Source of the DNA: CAZKWG01 sp964615375
Lineage (GTDB): Bacteria > Myxococcota_A > UBA796 > CAZKWG01
NCBI GenBank assembly: GCA_964615375.1
Contig: CAZTOW010000042.1
Coordinates: 1-64,000 of the forward strand
Direction of reading: 5' to 3'
Length of the DNA: 64,000 bases
The position numbers were made by a program, and so were the translations under genes. This document shows, piece by piece, positions 9,901 through 18,208 of this stretch. Position 1 is the first letter of the stretch. Each line of letters begins with the position of its first letter. The notes beneath the pieces are model-generated. The model had not been told where the DNA came from and searched no databases. It saw nothing but the letters and a program-made list of their open reading frames with translations.

Positions 9901-12900
9901 GTCCCGACCGAGGGCGCTCACGCGGTAGAGCCCGCCGCCCGGCGGGGTGTAGCGAAGGCGGCTGGCCCCGGAGAGCCGCTCCTCGTGCGCGGGGGCGCCG
10001 GGATCCTCGGTGAGCGTCGTGCCCTCGCCGCGGATCATCCGGCCGACCCGCACCTGGACCTCGGCCTCGGGCTGGGCGTGGCCCTCGGGGTCCACCGCCA
10101 GGATCTCCACGTCCAGCGGCTCCCCCGCGGTCACGAAGCGGCTCCGCGGTCGCAGGCCCACGTAGACCTGCCCGGGGTGGAGGAGCAGGAGCTCGCGGGT
10201 GGAGAGCTCGCGCTCGCCCCGATCGCCCACGGCGAGGTGCGCGGTGAGCGCGATCGGCAGGCGCGAGGCGCCGGCGGGGAGGTTCACGCCGATCCGGGCG
10301 CGCCCCGCGGCGTCGGTGCGCCCGTCCAGGGTGGCCTCCTGCGGGCTCCGGATCCAGCCGACGCTGGCGTCCGCCGAGGACGGCTCGGCGCCGAAGGTGA
10401 AGGCCTCCCGACCCGGGGGCACGTAGCGCGTGGTGTTGGCGTAGACCCGCCAGCGCGTCGTCCCGCCCTGGAGCGCCCCCCCGGCGTAGTAGCGGGCCTC
10501 GGCGTCCAGGGTGAGCGGGTCGCCGAGGGTGCGGGCCTCGCTGGCGCGCAGGGAGAGCGCGTAGTCGGGCTTGCGGAACTCCTGGACCCGGACCTCGTGA
10601 TTCGCGTAGTCCTTGCTGTCCTTCCGGGGGTCGCGCAGCTGGACCCGGACGCTCCCCAGGTCTCCGTCCTCGGGCAGATCAAACTGAAGGTGGAACCCGC
10701 CCAGCGCGGACAGGGGCACGGTGCCGCCGCCCAGCTCGCGCCCGCGGCTGCTCTTCGCGGTCCACGCGATCTCCCGGAGCGCCGAGATCTCCAGGTCCGC
10801 GCCCGACGCCAGCCAGCGGTGCCACCCTCGGATGTGGACGGTCTCGCCCGGCGCGTAGAGGCGCTGGGGGTCGAAGACGAGCCAGCGCGGCGGGGCGGGG
10901 CTCGGGGGGTACTTCCAGCTCTCCTCGCCGTTGTAGCGCGCGTCCGGCGGGAGGATGGCGACGTCCTCGCCGCGCCGCGCCAGGATGGGGGCCTCGGAGA
11001 GCAGGGCGTAGTCGAGCTCGGCCAGCCCGTCGGCGCCGACCGTCCGCGTCGCGTGGATCATCCCCGCCCAGCGGAGCTCCGCCCCCTCCAGAGGCGCCCC
11101 GGTGCGGAGATCGCTCACGTAGACCCGAACCTTCTCCCGGTCGGTGAGCGCGGTGATCCCGACGCCCGTGGCCTGCACCCAGGCGGTCCACACCACGCTG
11201 TCGTCGTCCTGCCAGCGCGGCCAGGGCCGGACCTGCACCACGAGGTGGCCGCGCCCGGTCTTCAACCAGGGGTGGAGATCCACGGTCGTGTCCACGGTCT
11301 CGTCCAGCCCGCCCTCCACGGGCACCACCACGCGCGCCAGGCGCTCGCCGGGGAGCTCCAGGCGCTCGAGCGTCCGCCCGAAGTCCCGGAGGTAGGCTCG
11401 CCAGAGGCCCCACTGGTCGGGCTCCACCCGCTGCACGGTCACCTGCAGCGCGCTGTGGCCGCGGGTGCGGAAGGGGAGCTCGAGCGGGCTGTCGGGATCC
11501 AGGACCACGAAGGGGGCGCGCAGGCCCTCGAAGACCTGCGAGAGCTCACCCGTGTGGACCGAGAGCGTCTGCTCGCGCGCCGCCCGCTGGCCGTAGACGT
11601 CCACCAGCCCGGCGCCGACGGTGACGACATAGCGCTGATCCGGCGCGAAGGACCCCTCCAGGCGAAGACCGGCCTCCACGACGCGGGCCGTGAGCCCGGG
11701 GACGGGAGGGCTCACCTGGATCAGGGAGGCGTCGAAGCGGGCCGGGTCCAGCGGGTTGCTGGTCTGCACCACCAGGGCGCCCGCGTCGGCGCAGCGGCGA
11801 CCGCCCTGGCAGACGAGCTCCTCCACCTCCAGCGGCCCGTAGGTGCGGAAGCGGAAACGCTGGGCCTCGGTGGAGCGCAGCGGCCCCTCCCGCGAGGGCA
11901 GGCCCGGCGCCAGCTCCAGCACCCAGACCTCACGTAACGTGAGGTCTTCCATGGGGACCAGGGCCACGCGGCGCTCCGCCCCGTCGGCGCCGATCTGCTG
12001 GAGGCGCAGCTTCACCGCCGGATCCTTCGCGGCCTCCGCGATCTCTTCGGCGCTCGCCACGCGCGCGCCCACCCGCCGCGAACCGCTCTCCAGGCTCGCC
12101 AGGGCGGCGACGGCGACCGGGTCCACGCGCTGATCGAAGCCGAGCAGGATCAGGGGGCGCGGGCCCTGGCGCTCGCCCGGGTCGCGCTTGATGTCCTCCT
12201 GATCCTCCGGCCAGTAACGGCGCAGGGAGGGCGGCGGGGTCTCGAAGCTCCAGCGCAGCGGCTCGGCGAGGGTGGCGCCCGAGAGCGCCCGCGTCCCGGC
12301 GGGGAGCTCCACGGTGTAGCGCGTGGCCTTGGGGAGCCCGCCCGGCAGCGTCAGCGCCAGGGTCTTCGCGCCCAGCCAGCGCCAGCTCCCCTCCACGGCG
12401 GGGCTGAGCCGCACGGGCACCTCCGCGGCGAGGGCGCGGTGGCTGCTGAGCGGGACCATGGGCTCGGAGAAGCTCAGCGAGACGCCGTCCGCGGCGGGGA
12501 CGGGACCCTCGGGGGAGCGGCGGGTGACGCGGAGCGGGCCGCCGTCGGCGCTCGCAGGGGCGGGCTCGCCGGGGCGCGGGGCGGCGAAGGGGAGCTGGGC
12601 CTCGTCCCCGGACCGCGGGAGGGGCGCGGTGGACTCGCGCAGGGTGAACGCCGACGCCTCCTCCGCCGGGAGGGCCGGGAGCCGGCTCAGGAGGGCGGCC
12701 AGCTCAGCGGCGGGCAGGGGATCGGAGGGGCTGCGCGCCGGCTCCTCCAGCGCCGGATCCGCGGAGGGGAGCTCGGTCAGGCTGAAGAAGGGCGTGCGCG
12801 CGGGCTCGGGCAGCGCGGGGGCCTCCGCGACGGGGATGGCGCGGGGCTCGGCGGCGGAGGTCGAGGGTGCGCGACGGCAGGCGAGCGCGAGCAGGAGCGT

Positions 12901-12918
12901 GAAGAGGGTGCTTCGCAT
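6949..12918 (-). CDS. Alpha-2-macroglobulin family lipoprotein, thioester motif lost
   Basis: A 1989-residue paralogue of the macroglobulin at 222-6377. The start at 12918 is chosen because it gives a compact lipoprotein signal (LLLALAC, Cys14), whereas the longer frame adds 13 residues before it. The same landmarks appear in order: LSFSEPMVPLSS, the A2M core (ALWAPEGRTDAEGRARVEL), a helical alpha/alpha domain, and a C-terminal ATTRGDFVASPARAMEIYAPE. Where the sister has CNEQ, this protein has VHEA (coded at 8380-8391). It therefore cannot form the Cys-Gln thioester and probably traps proteases non-covalently or has another envelope role. This parallels E. coli YfhM (thioester) and YfaS (no thioester). 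It is first in the leftward operon. A 23-bp perfect palindrome lies inside the gene. Confidence 0.92.
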   Translation of the reverse strand: MRSTLFTLLLALACRRAPSTSAAEPRAIPVAEAPALPEPARTPFFSLTELPSADPALEEPARSPSDPLPAAELAALLSRLPALPAEEASAFTLRESTAPLPRSGDEAQLPFAAPRPGEPAPASADGGPLRVTRRSPEGPVPAADGVSLSFSEPMVPLSSHRALAAEVPVRLSPAVEGSWRWLGAKTLALTLPGGLPKATRYTVELPAGTRALSGATLAEPLRWSFETPPPSLRRYWPEDQEDIKRDPGERQGPRPLILLGFDQRVDPVAVAALASLESGSRRVGARVASAEEIAEAAKDPAVKLRLQQIGADGAERRVALVPMEDLTLREVWVLELAPGLPSREGPLRSTEAQRFRFRTYGPLEVEELVCQGGRRCADAGALVVQTSNPLDPARFDASLIQVSPPVPGLTARVVEAGLRLEGSFAPDQRYVVTVGAGLVDVYGQRAAREQTLSVHTGELSQVFEGLRAPFVVLDPDSPLELPFRTRGHSALQVTVQRVEPDQWGLWRAYLRDFGRTLERLELPGERLARVVVPVEGGLDETVDTTVDLHPWLKTGRGHLVVQVRPWPRWQDDDSVVWTAWVQATGVGITALTDREKVRVYVSDLRTGAPLEGAELRWAGMIHATRTVGADGLAELDYALLSEAPILARRGEDVAILPPDARYNGEESWKYPPSPAPPRWLVFDPQRLYAPGETVHIRGWHRWLASGADLEISALREIAWTAKSSRGRELGGGTVPLSALGGFHLQFDLPEDGDLGSVRVQLRDPRKDSKDYANHEVRVQEFRKPDYALSLRASEARTLGDPLTLDAEARYYAGGALQGGTTRWRVYANTTRYVPPGREAFTFGAEPSSADASVGWIRSPQEATLDGRTDAAGRARIGVNLPAGASRLPIALTAHLAVGDRGERELSTRELLLLHPGQVYVGLRPRSRFVTAGEPLDVEILAVDPEGHAQPEAEVQVRVGRMIRGEGTTLTEDPGAPAHEERLSGASRLRYTPPGGGLYRVSALGRDARGRESYSAVLVWVAGEDGPSAGSPGWGGGWESAVLVAEPRDWRVGETARITVISPFVPAYGVLTLRAGGVLETRPLTLTTPTQEVEVPITEAHIPNLSVAVNLSGSRAAAAEIPSRPAFAAGSLSLSVPPLERTLTVAVTPAKARLSPGEQTTLDLRVLDAQGAPVGGAELAVWAVDEALLALSGWEAPDPISAFYRARDPGIGTYELRSHLRGTLPGARAELRPVGPSEVLISEEGDRFLRVIKTSAQATGRSFALLSREFSATSGTSGGPPPPQHLQSAEPVDAREDLRSLALWAPEGRTDAEGRARVELTLPDGLTRYRVGVVAVSGARRFGAGESSISAVLPLSVRAAPPRFLRLGDRAELPVFVQNSGETPLLVSVGLRSVGLLAEPAGRRVAVPAGGTARVDLPVEALALGEQRLDLIVSAGPYADALTLTLPVRLPTRSETFATYGSLEGGATAQLVLPPDDVFSQSGGLTISLASTQLQALSDAWLELWKSPYEVHEAIASRVLSAVALREVVGALGGEGAPDPGELAAAIQRDLEDLRRAQRRDGGFPFWRQAWSGRSDPYVSVHVAHALVAAKEAGYPVDEGALRGALAYLEGLSGLLGERGPESWTIRAYAVHVLDLAGRDQGAEARRLLAEAGLDALPAAAKAWILPALHRAGRDQEVEQLRRWLEGHVTETAGGARVVTGLGDGERLLLHGSRTADALWLAALLEVAPQDELAEKLTRALVEARPGGRWSNRHESCLVLLALARRWQVSEAATPDLLARAWLGEGIALERGFQGRELTRAQVSVPMSWLAEQGPQRLTLSSEGQGRLFYRLALDYAPMDPGPPVDHGFEVVRAYEAVDDPADVRRLEDGSWRVRHGARVRVLVSVVNTALREQVILVDPLPAGLEILNPALTAAADLPEPEGDLWPDHQNLRDDRAEALRARLPPGARTYSYVARATTRGDFVASPARAMEIYAPETFGSGSADRVIVW
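11925..11947. repeat. 23-bp perfect palindrome inside the second macroglobulin gene
   Basis: Arms AGACCTCACGT and ACGTGAGGTCT are exact complements around a single central A. The leftward reading frame reads EDLTLREVW through it and includes a TTA leucine codon, which is rare in DNA of this composition. Confidence 0.8.
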
Positions 12919-12997
12919 GGCAGATCCTGGAGTGTACAGGGAACCCGCCGAGCTCACCTCCCGCCCGTTTTCGATACCGTCCGTTACGGGCGCGCCC

Positions 12998-13813
12998 CTA
13001 CTCCTCGCTCACCTCGCCGGAGGCGCTCACGACATAGACGCGGTCCCCTCCCCTCACCCCGGACAGCGTGACCTGGATGCTGTCCTCGTCCACGCGCTCG
13101 AAGGAGAGGGTCGCCACCTTGCCCGCGGGGGTGGTGAGCGTGTACGCGCCGGCCTGCGGGACGGGGTCGCTGGGGCGGGCCTCGACGCCCTCGATGTCCA
13201 GGCTCCACAGGTCCGCGTCCTCGACGAGCCACTCGCGGGTCCCGTCGATCTGGATGCCCTCCCCGACGCCGGCCTGCGGGTCGAGCAGGGTCCAGGTGCG
13301 GTCGCCGGTCGCCAGGTAGCTCTGCCCGACGCGCTCCCAGGCGAGCTCGTGCTGGACGTGGCGGCTGGGGTCCTCGCCGCCCACCCAGCTCACGTCGGCC
13401 GTGCCGTCCACGGTGGACTCCCCGTTGGTGAAGGCCAGGAAGCTCCAGGCGACCTCGACGCCGGCCTCCTCGGCGCGGGCCAGCGTGATGGTGGCGGCGC
13501 CGCCGTAGGTGTGGCCGTTGTATTCGCACGCATCGGCCAGATCTCCGAAGTCCACGGTGACCGTGGCGCCCTCGCGGGAGACCTGAGCGCAGGGAGCCTG
13601 GCTGGCCCACCAGGCGCGCAGCTCCTCGGCGGCCTCCTCGGCGGCCTGGCCGAGGGTGAAGTCCGTGCTGACCTCGATGACCTCGGTGGTGGTGGTCTCG
13701 CCGCGGGCGGAGCTGACGGCCTGGGTGACGGCCTCGCGGGCCTCGGCGGCGGTGAGCTCGACCGGGCCGCAGGCGGCGAGGAGCGGGAGGGAGAGGAGCG
13801 CAGGGCGGGACAT
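12998..13813 (-). CDS. Hypothetical lipoprotein
   Basis: A 271-residue predicted lipoprotein (signal ending LLAAC, Cys15). GGAGG lies 4 nt before the ATG, which supports the start. After a helical segment (about residues 20-70, TAAEAREAVTQAVSSARGE and EEAAEELRAWW) the protein is mostly beta-strand, with repeated Trp/Asp/Gly-rich motifs and two well-separated Cys (APCAQ, ADACEYNGH). I do not recognise the family. It lies 79 nt upstream of the divergently regulated block formed by the macroglobulin operon and 66 nt after the oxygenase-like gene, all leftward. It could be the tail of the redox cluster or a single unit. Confidence 0.75.
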   Translation of the reverse strand: MSRPALLSLPLLAACGPVELTAAEAREAVTQAVSSARGETTTTEVIEVSTDFTLGQAAEEAAEELRAWWASQAPCAQVSREGATVTVDFGDLADACEYNGHTYGGAATITLARAEEAGVEVAWSFLAFTNGESTVDGTADVSWVGGEDPSRHVQHELAWERVGQSYLATGDRTWTLLDPQAGVGEGIQIDGTREWLVEDADLWSLDIEGVEARPSDPVPQAGAYTLTTPAGKVATLSFERVDEDSIQVTLSGVRGGDRVYVVSASGEVSEE

Positions 13814-13879
13814 GGGACCTCCAGGAGCAGGAGTGCGGAGAGAGGACCCGCGTCGCCCGAGGGATGGGGGACAGGCGGC

Positions 13880-14719
13880 TCAGATCGAGAGCGCCTCGGC
13901 CCGCAGGTATGCCAGGGCGGGCGGCGGGCTGGCCCGGTCGTCCGCCAGCCACATCCGGTAGAAACCCGCGCCGCTCGCGCCCCGACCGTAGCGGCCGTGG
14001 AGCAGGCAGGTGTCGTCGGCGAGGAGGACGCAGGGCTCACCCCAGCGCTCGACGTAGAGCTCGCCCGGGAAGTGTGCGTCCATCCAGGCGAAGAAGGCCG
14101 GGATGAGCTCGGTGATCACGGGCGTGTTGCCAAGGATCCGGGCCGCAGTGATGATCTGCCCGAAGTCCGTGAGCGCGCTCCAGGGGTCCTCGTCCCCGTC
14201 CCGGACCAGGGCCACGTAGGCGCGCATCGCCTCCACCGGCACGAGGTAGCGGCTCATCAGCAGCGGGTCCTCGGCGTAGGTGCTGAGCTTCGGCTGGCTG
14301 GCCTCCCAGGCCTCCGCGCTCCCGCGCAGGGCGGCGCTGAGGAAGGCGGCGACCTCGGGCTCGCGCGCCAGCGGGAGGAAGTAGGTGCTGGCGTTGGCGC
14401 GGGCCTCCTCGGCCCAGAAGACGTTGAAGCGGCGCGGATCGCCGGGCCGGTGGGGGTGGTCCTGGTGGGGCGGCTGGGAGTGGAAGCTGCGCGAGACCTG
14501 GGTGTCCAGGGCGCGGAAAGCGGGCACCCGGGCCCGGAGATCCGGGGGCACGGGTACGCGGATCAGCGGGTGCTCGTCGAGGGCGCGGCGCAGCGGGGAG
14601 GCGGGCTCGGCCTCCAGGATCCGGTAGGGCTCGTCATACTCGGCGAGCTCCAGGGACAGGACGCGCAGGCCGGCGAAGAGGGAAGGATCATAGGGGAGCT
14701 CTCGCGGGCTGCAGCGCAT
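13880..14719 (-). CDS. Possible Fe(II)/2-oxoglutarate-dependent oxygenase (TauD/GBBH-like)
   Basis: A 279-residue cytosolic protein with no signal or membrane segment. HQD at residues 85-87 (within SQPPHQDHPHR), followed by an aromatic core (RRFNVFWAEEA) and a distal LLHGRYGR with His241 and Arg243, matches the HxD...H...R layout of TauD/gamma-butyrobetaine-hydroxylase-type dioxygenases. In that family the two His and the Asp bind iron and the Arg binds 2-oxoglutarate. Overall length fits. Similarity outside these motifs is weak, so the assignment is tentative. It lies 97 nt downstream of the CrtC-like gene in a leftward cluster with an FAD oxidoreductase and a membrane ferredoxin, which suits an oxidative pathway. 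Confidence 0.55.
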   Translation of the reverse strand: MRCSPRELPYDPSLFAGLRVLSLELAEYDEPYRILEAEPASPLRRALDEHPLIRVPVPPDLRARVPAFRALDTQVSRSFHSQPPHQDHPHRPGDPRRFNVFWAEEARANASTYFLPLAREPEVAAFLSAALRGSAEAWEASQPKLSTYAEDPLLMSRYLVPVEAMRAYVALVRDGDEDPWSALTDFGQIITAARILGNTPVITELIPAFFAWMDAHFPGELYVERWGEPCVLLADDTCLLHGRYGRGASGAGFYRMWLADDRASPPPALAYLRAEALSI

Positions 14720-14816
14720 GATCGAAGCCCCAAGGCCCCTCGCGGGCGGCGAGGGGGTCGGGCGAGACGGTACCTCTGTTCACCCGTGGTCGTCCACGCT
14801 GAGCTGCGATTCAGGC

Positions 14817-15731
14817 TCACCAGCGCCCGTAGTGCTCCTCGGCGACGCCGGTGAGGCCGTCGAGCTCGCGCCAGGCGCCGTCGATGCGGACCCGGCCCTC
14901 GACGTCCACGAAGAGCTCGTTGTGGTGGACGTCGTAGAGCAGCCCGAGGCCGGGCGGGACCTGGACGTGGTCGCGGTGGACCTGGCGGGGGCGGACCTGC
15001 AGGTCCATGTCCACGCTCGTGACCCGCCAGGGGGCGAGCAGACTCGTGGTCTCGTACTCAAAGGCCACGTCCTCGCTGAGCCGCACCCAGCGGCCGTCGA
15101 TCCAGCACTGGGTGTAGCGCTGCGCGCAGGGGCCGTGGTTCGTGAGGCTGGCCAGCGCGACGCGCTCGTCCTGGACGGCGATCCACTGCCAGCCGGTGCG
15201 CCGGGGCACGCGCCCCGAGCAGTGATCCGTGTAGCAGCGCCGGGTGTTCACGGTGAAGCGGCGACCGTCCAGCCTCAGCTCGCCGCGGGCCTCGTTCCCG
15301 AAGTGGTGCAACAGGGTGTAGTGGTGGACGAAGGTGTTGTCGCGCCGCGTGAACGCAGGCCAGCGGCGGAGCAGCTCGAGCTCGAGCTCGTGCCGATCAT
15401 CCCGGTAGTGGAGGCGCACGCGGTCGGGCTGCTCCTCGAGCCCGGTGTAGGAGACCTCGTAGCCGCGCCCGCGCCCCGCCAGGTCCAGCAGGCCCGGCCG
15501 CTGGCCCGGGTCCAGGAAGAGGCGGCGCTCCCCGCTCCAGGCACCCCGCTGGCCGTCCAGCTCCAAGGCCCAGAATCGGAAGCTGTCCGTGGCGAAGGTG
15601 CGGATGAAGGACCAGGAGAGGTAGACGCCCGCGGCCGGATCGTGGAGGCAGGAGAAGTACCACTCCTTCTCGCGCCAGGCGCGCCAGAAGGGCCAGCGGC
15701 TGGCCAGGACCTTCTTCTCTTCCTCCCTCAT
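14817..15731 (-). CDS. CrtC/AttH or DUF2804-like lipocalin-type protein
   Basis: A 304-residue beta-rich protein without a signal peptide. The opening EKEWYFSCLHDPAAGVYLSWSF-type stretch, the long runs of alternating hydrophobic/charged strands, and the segment DHCSGRVPRRTGWQWIAVQD resemble the calycin-like folds of DUF2804 and of CrtC carotenoid 1,2-hydratase/AttH proteins, in which G..r..W.W is a recurring motif. Those families bind lipid or isoprenoid ligands. A specific substrate cannot be named here. The gene starts 4 nt downstream of the ferredoxin gene stop, with a GAGG ribosome-binding site, so it is co-translated with the redox pair. Confidence 0.5.
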   Translation of the reverse strand: MREEEKKVLASRWPFWRAWREKEWYFSCLHDPAAGVYLSWSFIRTFATDSFRFWALELDGQRGAWSGERRLFLDPGQRPGLLDLAGRGRGYEVSYTGLEEQPDRVRLHYRDDRHELELELLRRWPAFTRRDNTFVHHYTLLHHFGNEARGELRLDGRRFTVNTRRCYTDHCSGRVPRRTGWQWIAVQDERVALASLTNHGPCAQRYTQCWIDGRWVRLSEDVAFEYETTSLLAPWRVTSVDMDLQVRPRQVHRDHVQVPPGLGLLYDVHHNELFVDVEGRVRIDGAWRELDGLTGVAEEHYGRW

Positions 15732-15735
15732 GGCC

Positions 15736-16809
15736 TCACAGCTCCACCACGCGGTAGCCCGGACGCTCCTCTCCTGGCTTCGGGCTCTCCAGCTTCAGCA
15801 CGCCGCGCGGGCAGACGTGGGCGCACACGCCGCAGCCCACGCAGGAGGCCCGGGTGAAGCTCAGGTTCCGCTGCGCGTAGGAGCGCACGTCGATGCCCAT
15901 CTCACAGTAGGCCGAGCAGTTGCCGCAGGAGATGCACATGTCCTTCTTCACGCTCACGCGGAAGCGGCCGAAGCCCTGGATGATCCCCAGCATCGCCGCC
16001 ATCGGGCAGAAGAAGCGGCACCAGGAGCGCGGCCCCAGCAGCGGATACAGCCCGGTGCCCACCACCCCCGACAGGATCGATCCGACGAAGAAGCCGTACC
16101 AGCCCTGGATGGTGAACGCGAAGCTGGCGAATCGGGGAAAGCGGTCGCCCACTGCCCAGTTCAGGTTGACGATCAGCGTGGCCAGCAGCGCGAGGCCCAG
16201 CACGAGGTGGATGGAGCGCCGCTCGAAGCGCCAGGCGCGCTCGGACCGATCGCTGAGGTGCCGCCAGGGATCGCCAAAGGTGTTGGCCAGCCCGCCGCAG
16301 CCGCAGATCCAGCTGCAGTAGAAGCGCTTGCCGAAGCGCAGCGCGAGCAGCGGGAAGAGCACCAGCGAGCCCAGCACGCTGTAGAGCACGATCAGAAATG
16401 GATAATGGATAATGTTCGACACATAGAGATAGTCGATCTTCAGCGGCCACAGGTAGGTGAAGTAGAAGTCCCTGCCCTGGAAGACCATCATGAAGAAGGG
16501 CAGGAGGAAGGCCAGGATGACCTGCACGCCCACGTTGACCGCGATCCGCGCCCGGTTGTAGCGGCTGTTGCCGTGGCGGCGCAGGTAGTACACCCCGCCC
16601 CCCACCATGGCCAGCGAGTAGACCAGCCCATACAGGTACCACTTGCTGCGCAGCCCCAGCGCCTCCGCCGCCGGCTGGAAGAGCTCGGTGAAGTAGAGCA
16701 GCAGGTACGCCGTGATCAACAGGGAGGCGATGATCCAGGCCCCCGGACCGCGGGTCCGCCAGCCTTCGCGCCAGGTGCTGAGGAGCCCGTTCTGGCCCTG
16801 CAGGTTCAT
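15736..16809 (-). CDS. NapH/FixG-like membrane-bound 4Fe-4S ferredoxin
   Basis: A 357-residue integral membrane electron carrier. There are about six hydrophobic segments between residues 25 and 275. Two membrane-proximal Cys motifs (CSWICGCGG at 165-173 and CRFFCPM at 264-270) are typical of the NapH/CcoG/NosR polyferredoxin family. Two C-terminal clusters, CISCGNCSAYC (292-302) and CVGCGVCAHVC (323-333), each supply four Cys for a 4Fe-4S centre; the first lacks the usual Pro after its last Cys. The start overlaps the stop of the FAD oxidoreductase gene by 4 nt (ATGA), so the two are coupled. The likely role is to pass electrons between the membrane or quinone pool and a cytosolic partner. 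The acceptor is unknown. Confidence 0.9.
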   Translation of the reverse strand: MNLQGQNGLLSTWREGWRTRGPGAWIIASLLITAYLLLYFTELFQPAAEALGLRSKWYLYGLVYSLAMVGGGVYYLRRHGNSRYNRARIAVNVGVQVILAFLLPFFMMVFQGRDFYFTYLWPLKIDYLYVSNIIHYPFLIVLYSVLGSLVLFPLLALRFGKRFYCSWICGCGGLANTFGDPWRHLSDRSERAWRFERRSIHLVLGLALLATLIVNLNWAVGDRFPRFASFAFTIQGWYGFFVGSILSGVVGTGLYPLLGPRSWCRFFCPMAAMLGIIQGFGRFRVSVKKDMCISCGNCSAYCEMGIDVRSYAQRNLSFTRASCVGCGVCAHVCPRGVLKLESPKPGEERPGYRVVEL

Positions 16810-18173
16810 GGGCGCGCCTCCGGGAGCTCGAGCGGCGGGACGAGCTCGGTGTCATAGCTGGCCCGGGTCAGGTTCGCGCGCGCCCAGGAGAGCGAGCGCT
16901 CTTCGGCGATCCAGCGGGCGATGAGCTCGTGATCCCAGCGCCGCCCCAGCGCGTTGAAGCCCACGAGGCGCTCGCCCTGGGCCACGAGCCGGGTCAGGCT
17001 CCGCACGCGCCCGCGCTCCTCGTGGGTCCAGCTCCGCTCGCCCGGGAGCCCGCGGCCCACGAGCCCGACCGTGGTGTACTCGAGGTCCAGGAACTTCGCC
17101 GAGTTGTACCAGACGCCGCGGCGGTAGGTGGCGTCCTCGCCCGCCAGGCGTCGGCCCGCCACGCGCCCCTGGTCGCGGCCGGTGTACCACAGGGGCTCGG
17201 GGGCCTGGCGCCCGTCGGCCCAGGGCACGCTGGCGCAGTCCCCGGCGGCCAGCACCTCGGGCGCGCTGGTCCGCAGGCGCTCGTCCACGAGGATCCCGCC
17301 GTCCTTGTCCCGGGCGATGGCGCTGCTGGCGAGCCAGTCGGTGTTGGGGCGCACGCCGATGGCGATCACCGCGAGATCGCAGGGGAAGCCGCCCTGGGTG
17401 GTGCGCACCGCCGAGACCACCCCGTCCCGCCCGGCCTCGAAGCCGGCCACCTCCGTCTCCAGGTGGACCTCCACCCCGTGCTCGCGCAGGTGCTCGGCGA
17501 CCCAGCCGGCCTCCGTCGCGTCCAGGAAGGCGGGCCAGAACCACTCCTGCTTGATGAGGAAGCGGGGCTTCAGCCCGGCCGCCAGCAGGGTCTCCACCAC
17601 CTCGCAGCCGATCAGCCCCCCGCCGATGACCACCGGGTGCTGGGGTCGCCTCCCCCGCACCGCCCGCGCCGTGAGCCGCGGCCAGTAGGGCGAGTCGGGC
17701 CCGGAGCTGGGGAGGTGGGCCTCGGGCGCGGGGGGAGCGCCGCCTCGGCCGGGGCCGCCGTGGAGCTCCGCCTCCAGCCAGGAGAGGTCCTGCATCGTCA
17801 CGAAGTGGCCGATCCCGGGGAGCTCGGCGCCGGGCCAGGGGGCCGAGCGCGGGCGGGAGCCGCAGGCCAGGAGCAGGCGCGTGTACGGGAGGGGCGCCAG
17901 CCCTCCGCCCAGCAGCAGTCGGCGGCCCACCACGTCCACGCCCACGGCGCGGGCGCGCACCCGACGCAGGCGGTGGCGCGCGTACAGATCGCGAGGGTGG
18001 GGCTCGATGTCGCGGAGCGCGAGCTGGCCGGAGAGCGCGTACATCAGCGCGGTGCGGGAGAAGAAGTGCTCGGACTCCTCGCTGACCACGGTGATCTCCG
18101 CGCCCGGGTCGCGCGCCCGCGCCGCGAGCGCGGCCTCGATCCCGGCGACCCCGTTGCCCACGATGACCAGCAT
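16806..18173 (-). CDS. FAD-dependent pyridine nucleotide-disulfide oxidoreductase
   Basis: A 455-residue class-II flavin oxidoreductase. The FAD dinucleotide motif GNGVAGIEAA is at residues 6-15, the NAD(P)H Rossmann motif VVIGGGLIGCE at 181-191, and the FAD-binding LAAGDCASVP in the last third. No redox-active CxxxxC pair follows the first Rossmann motif, so it is closer to ferredoxin/rubredoxin/nitrite-reductase-type NAD(P)H reductases than to disulfide reductases. An insert of about 40 Pro/Gly-rich residues (138-178) precedes the second Rossmann motif. GGAGG lies 7 nt before the ATG. It is first in a leftward operon with the membrane ferredoxin. The two could form an NAD(P)H-ferredoxin electron path. 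Confidence 0.9.
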   Translation of the reverse strand: MLVIVGNGVAGIEAALAARARDPGAEITVVSEESEHFFSRTALMYALSGQLALRDIEPHPRDLYARHRLRRVRARAVGVDVVGRRLLLGGGLAPLPYTRLLLACGSRPRSAPWPGAELPGIGHFVTMQDLSWLEAELHGGPGRGGAPPAPEAHLPSSGPDSPYWPRLTARAVRGRRPQHPVVIGGGLIGCEVVETLLAAGLKPRFLIKQEWFWPAFLDATEAGWVAEHLREHGVEVHLETEVAGFEAGRDGVVSAVRTTQGGFPCDLAVIAIGVRPNTDWLASSAIARDKDGGILVDERLRTSAPEVLAAGDCASVPWADGRQAPEPLWYTGRDQGRVAGRRLAGEDATYRRGVWYNSAKFLDLEYTTVGLVGRGLPGERSWTHEERGRVRSLTRLVAQGERLVGFNALGRRWDHELIARWIAEERSLSWARANLTRASYDTELVPPLELPEARP

Positions 18174-18208
18174 CCGCGCGCCTCCGCCAGGCAGGATACA
18201 CCGGGAGG

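Noticed and set aside
9067..11937. 956-codon open frame on the + strand opposite the second macroglobulin gene
   Set aside because: Same codon-bias shadow effect; no recognisable motif and no ribosome-binding site.
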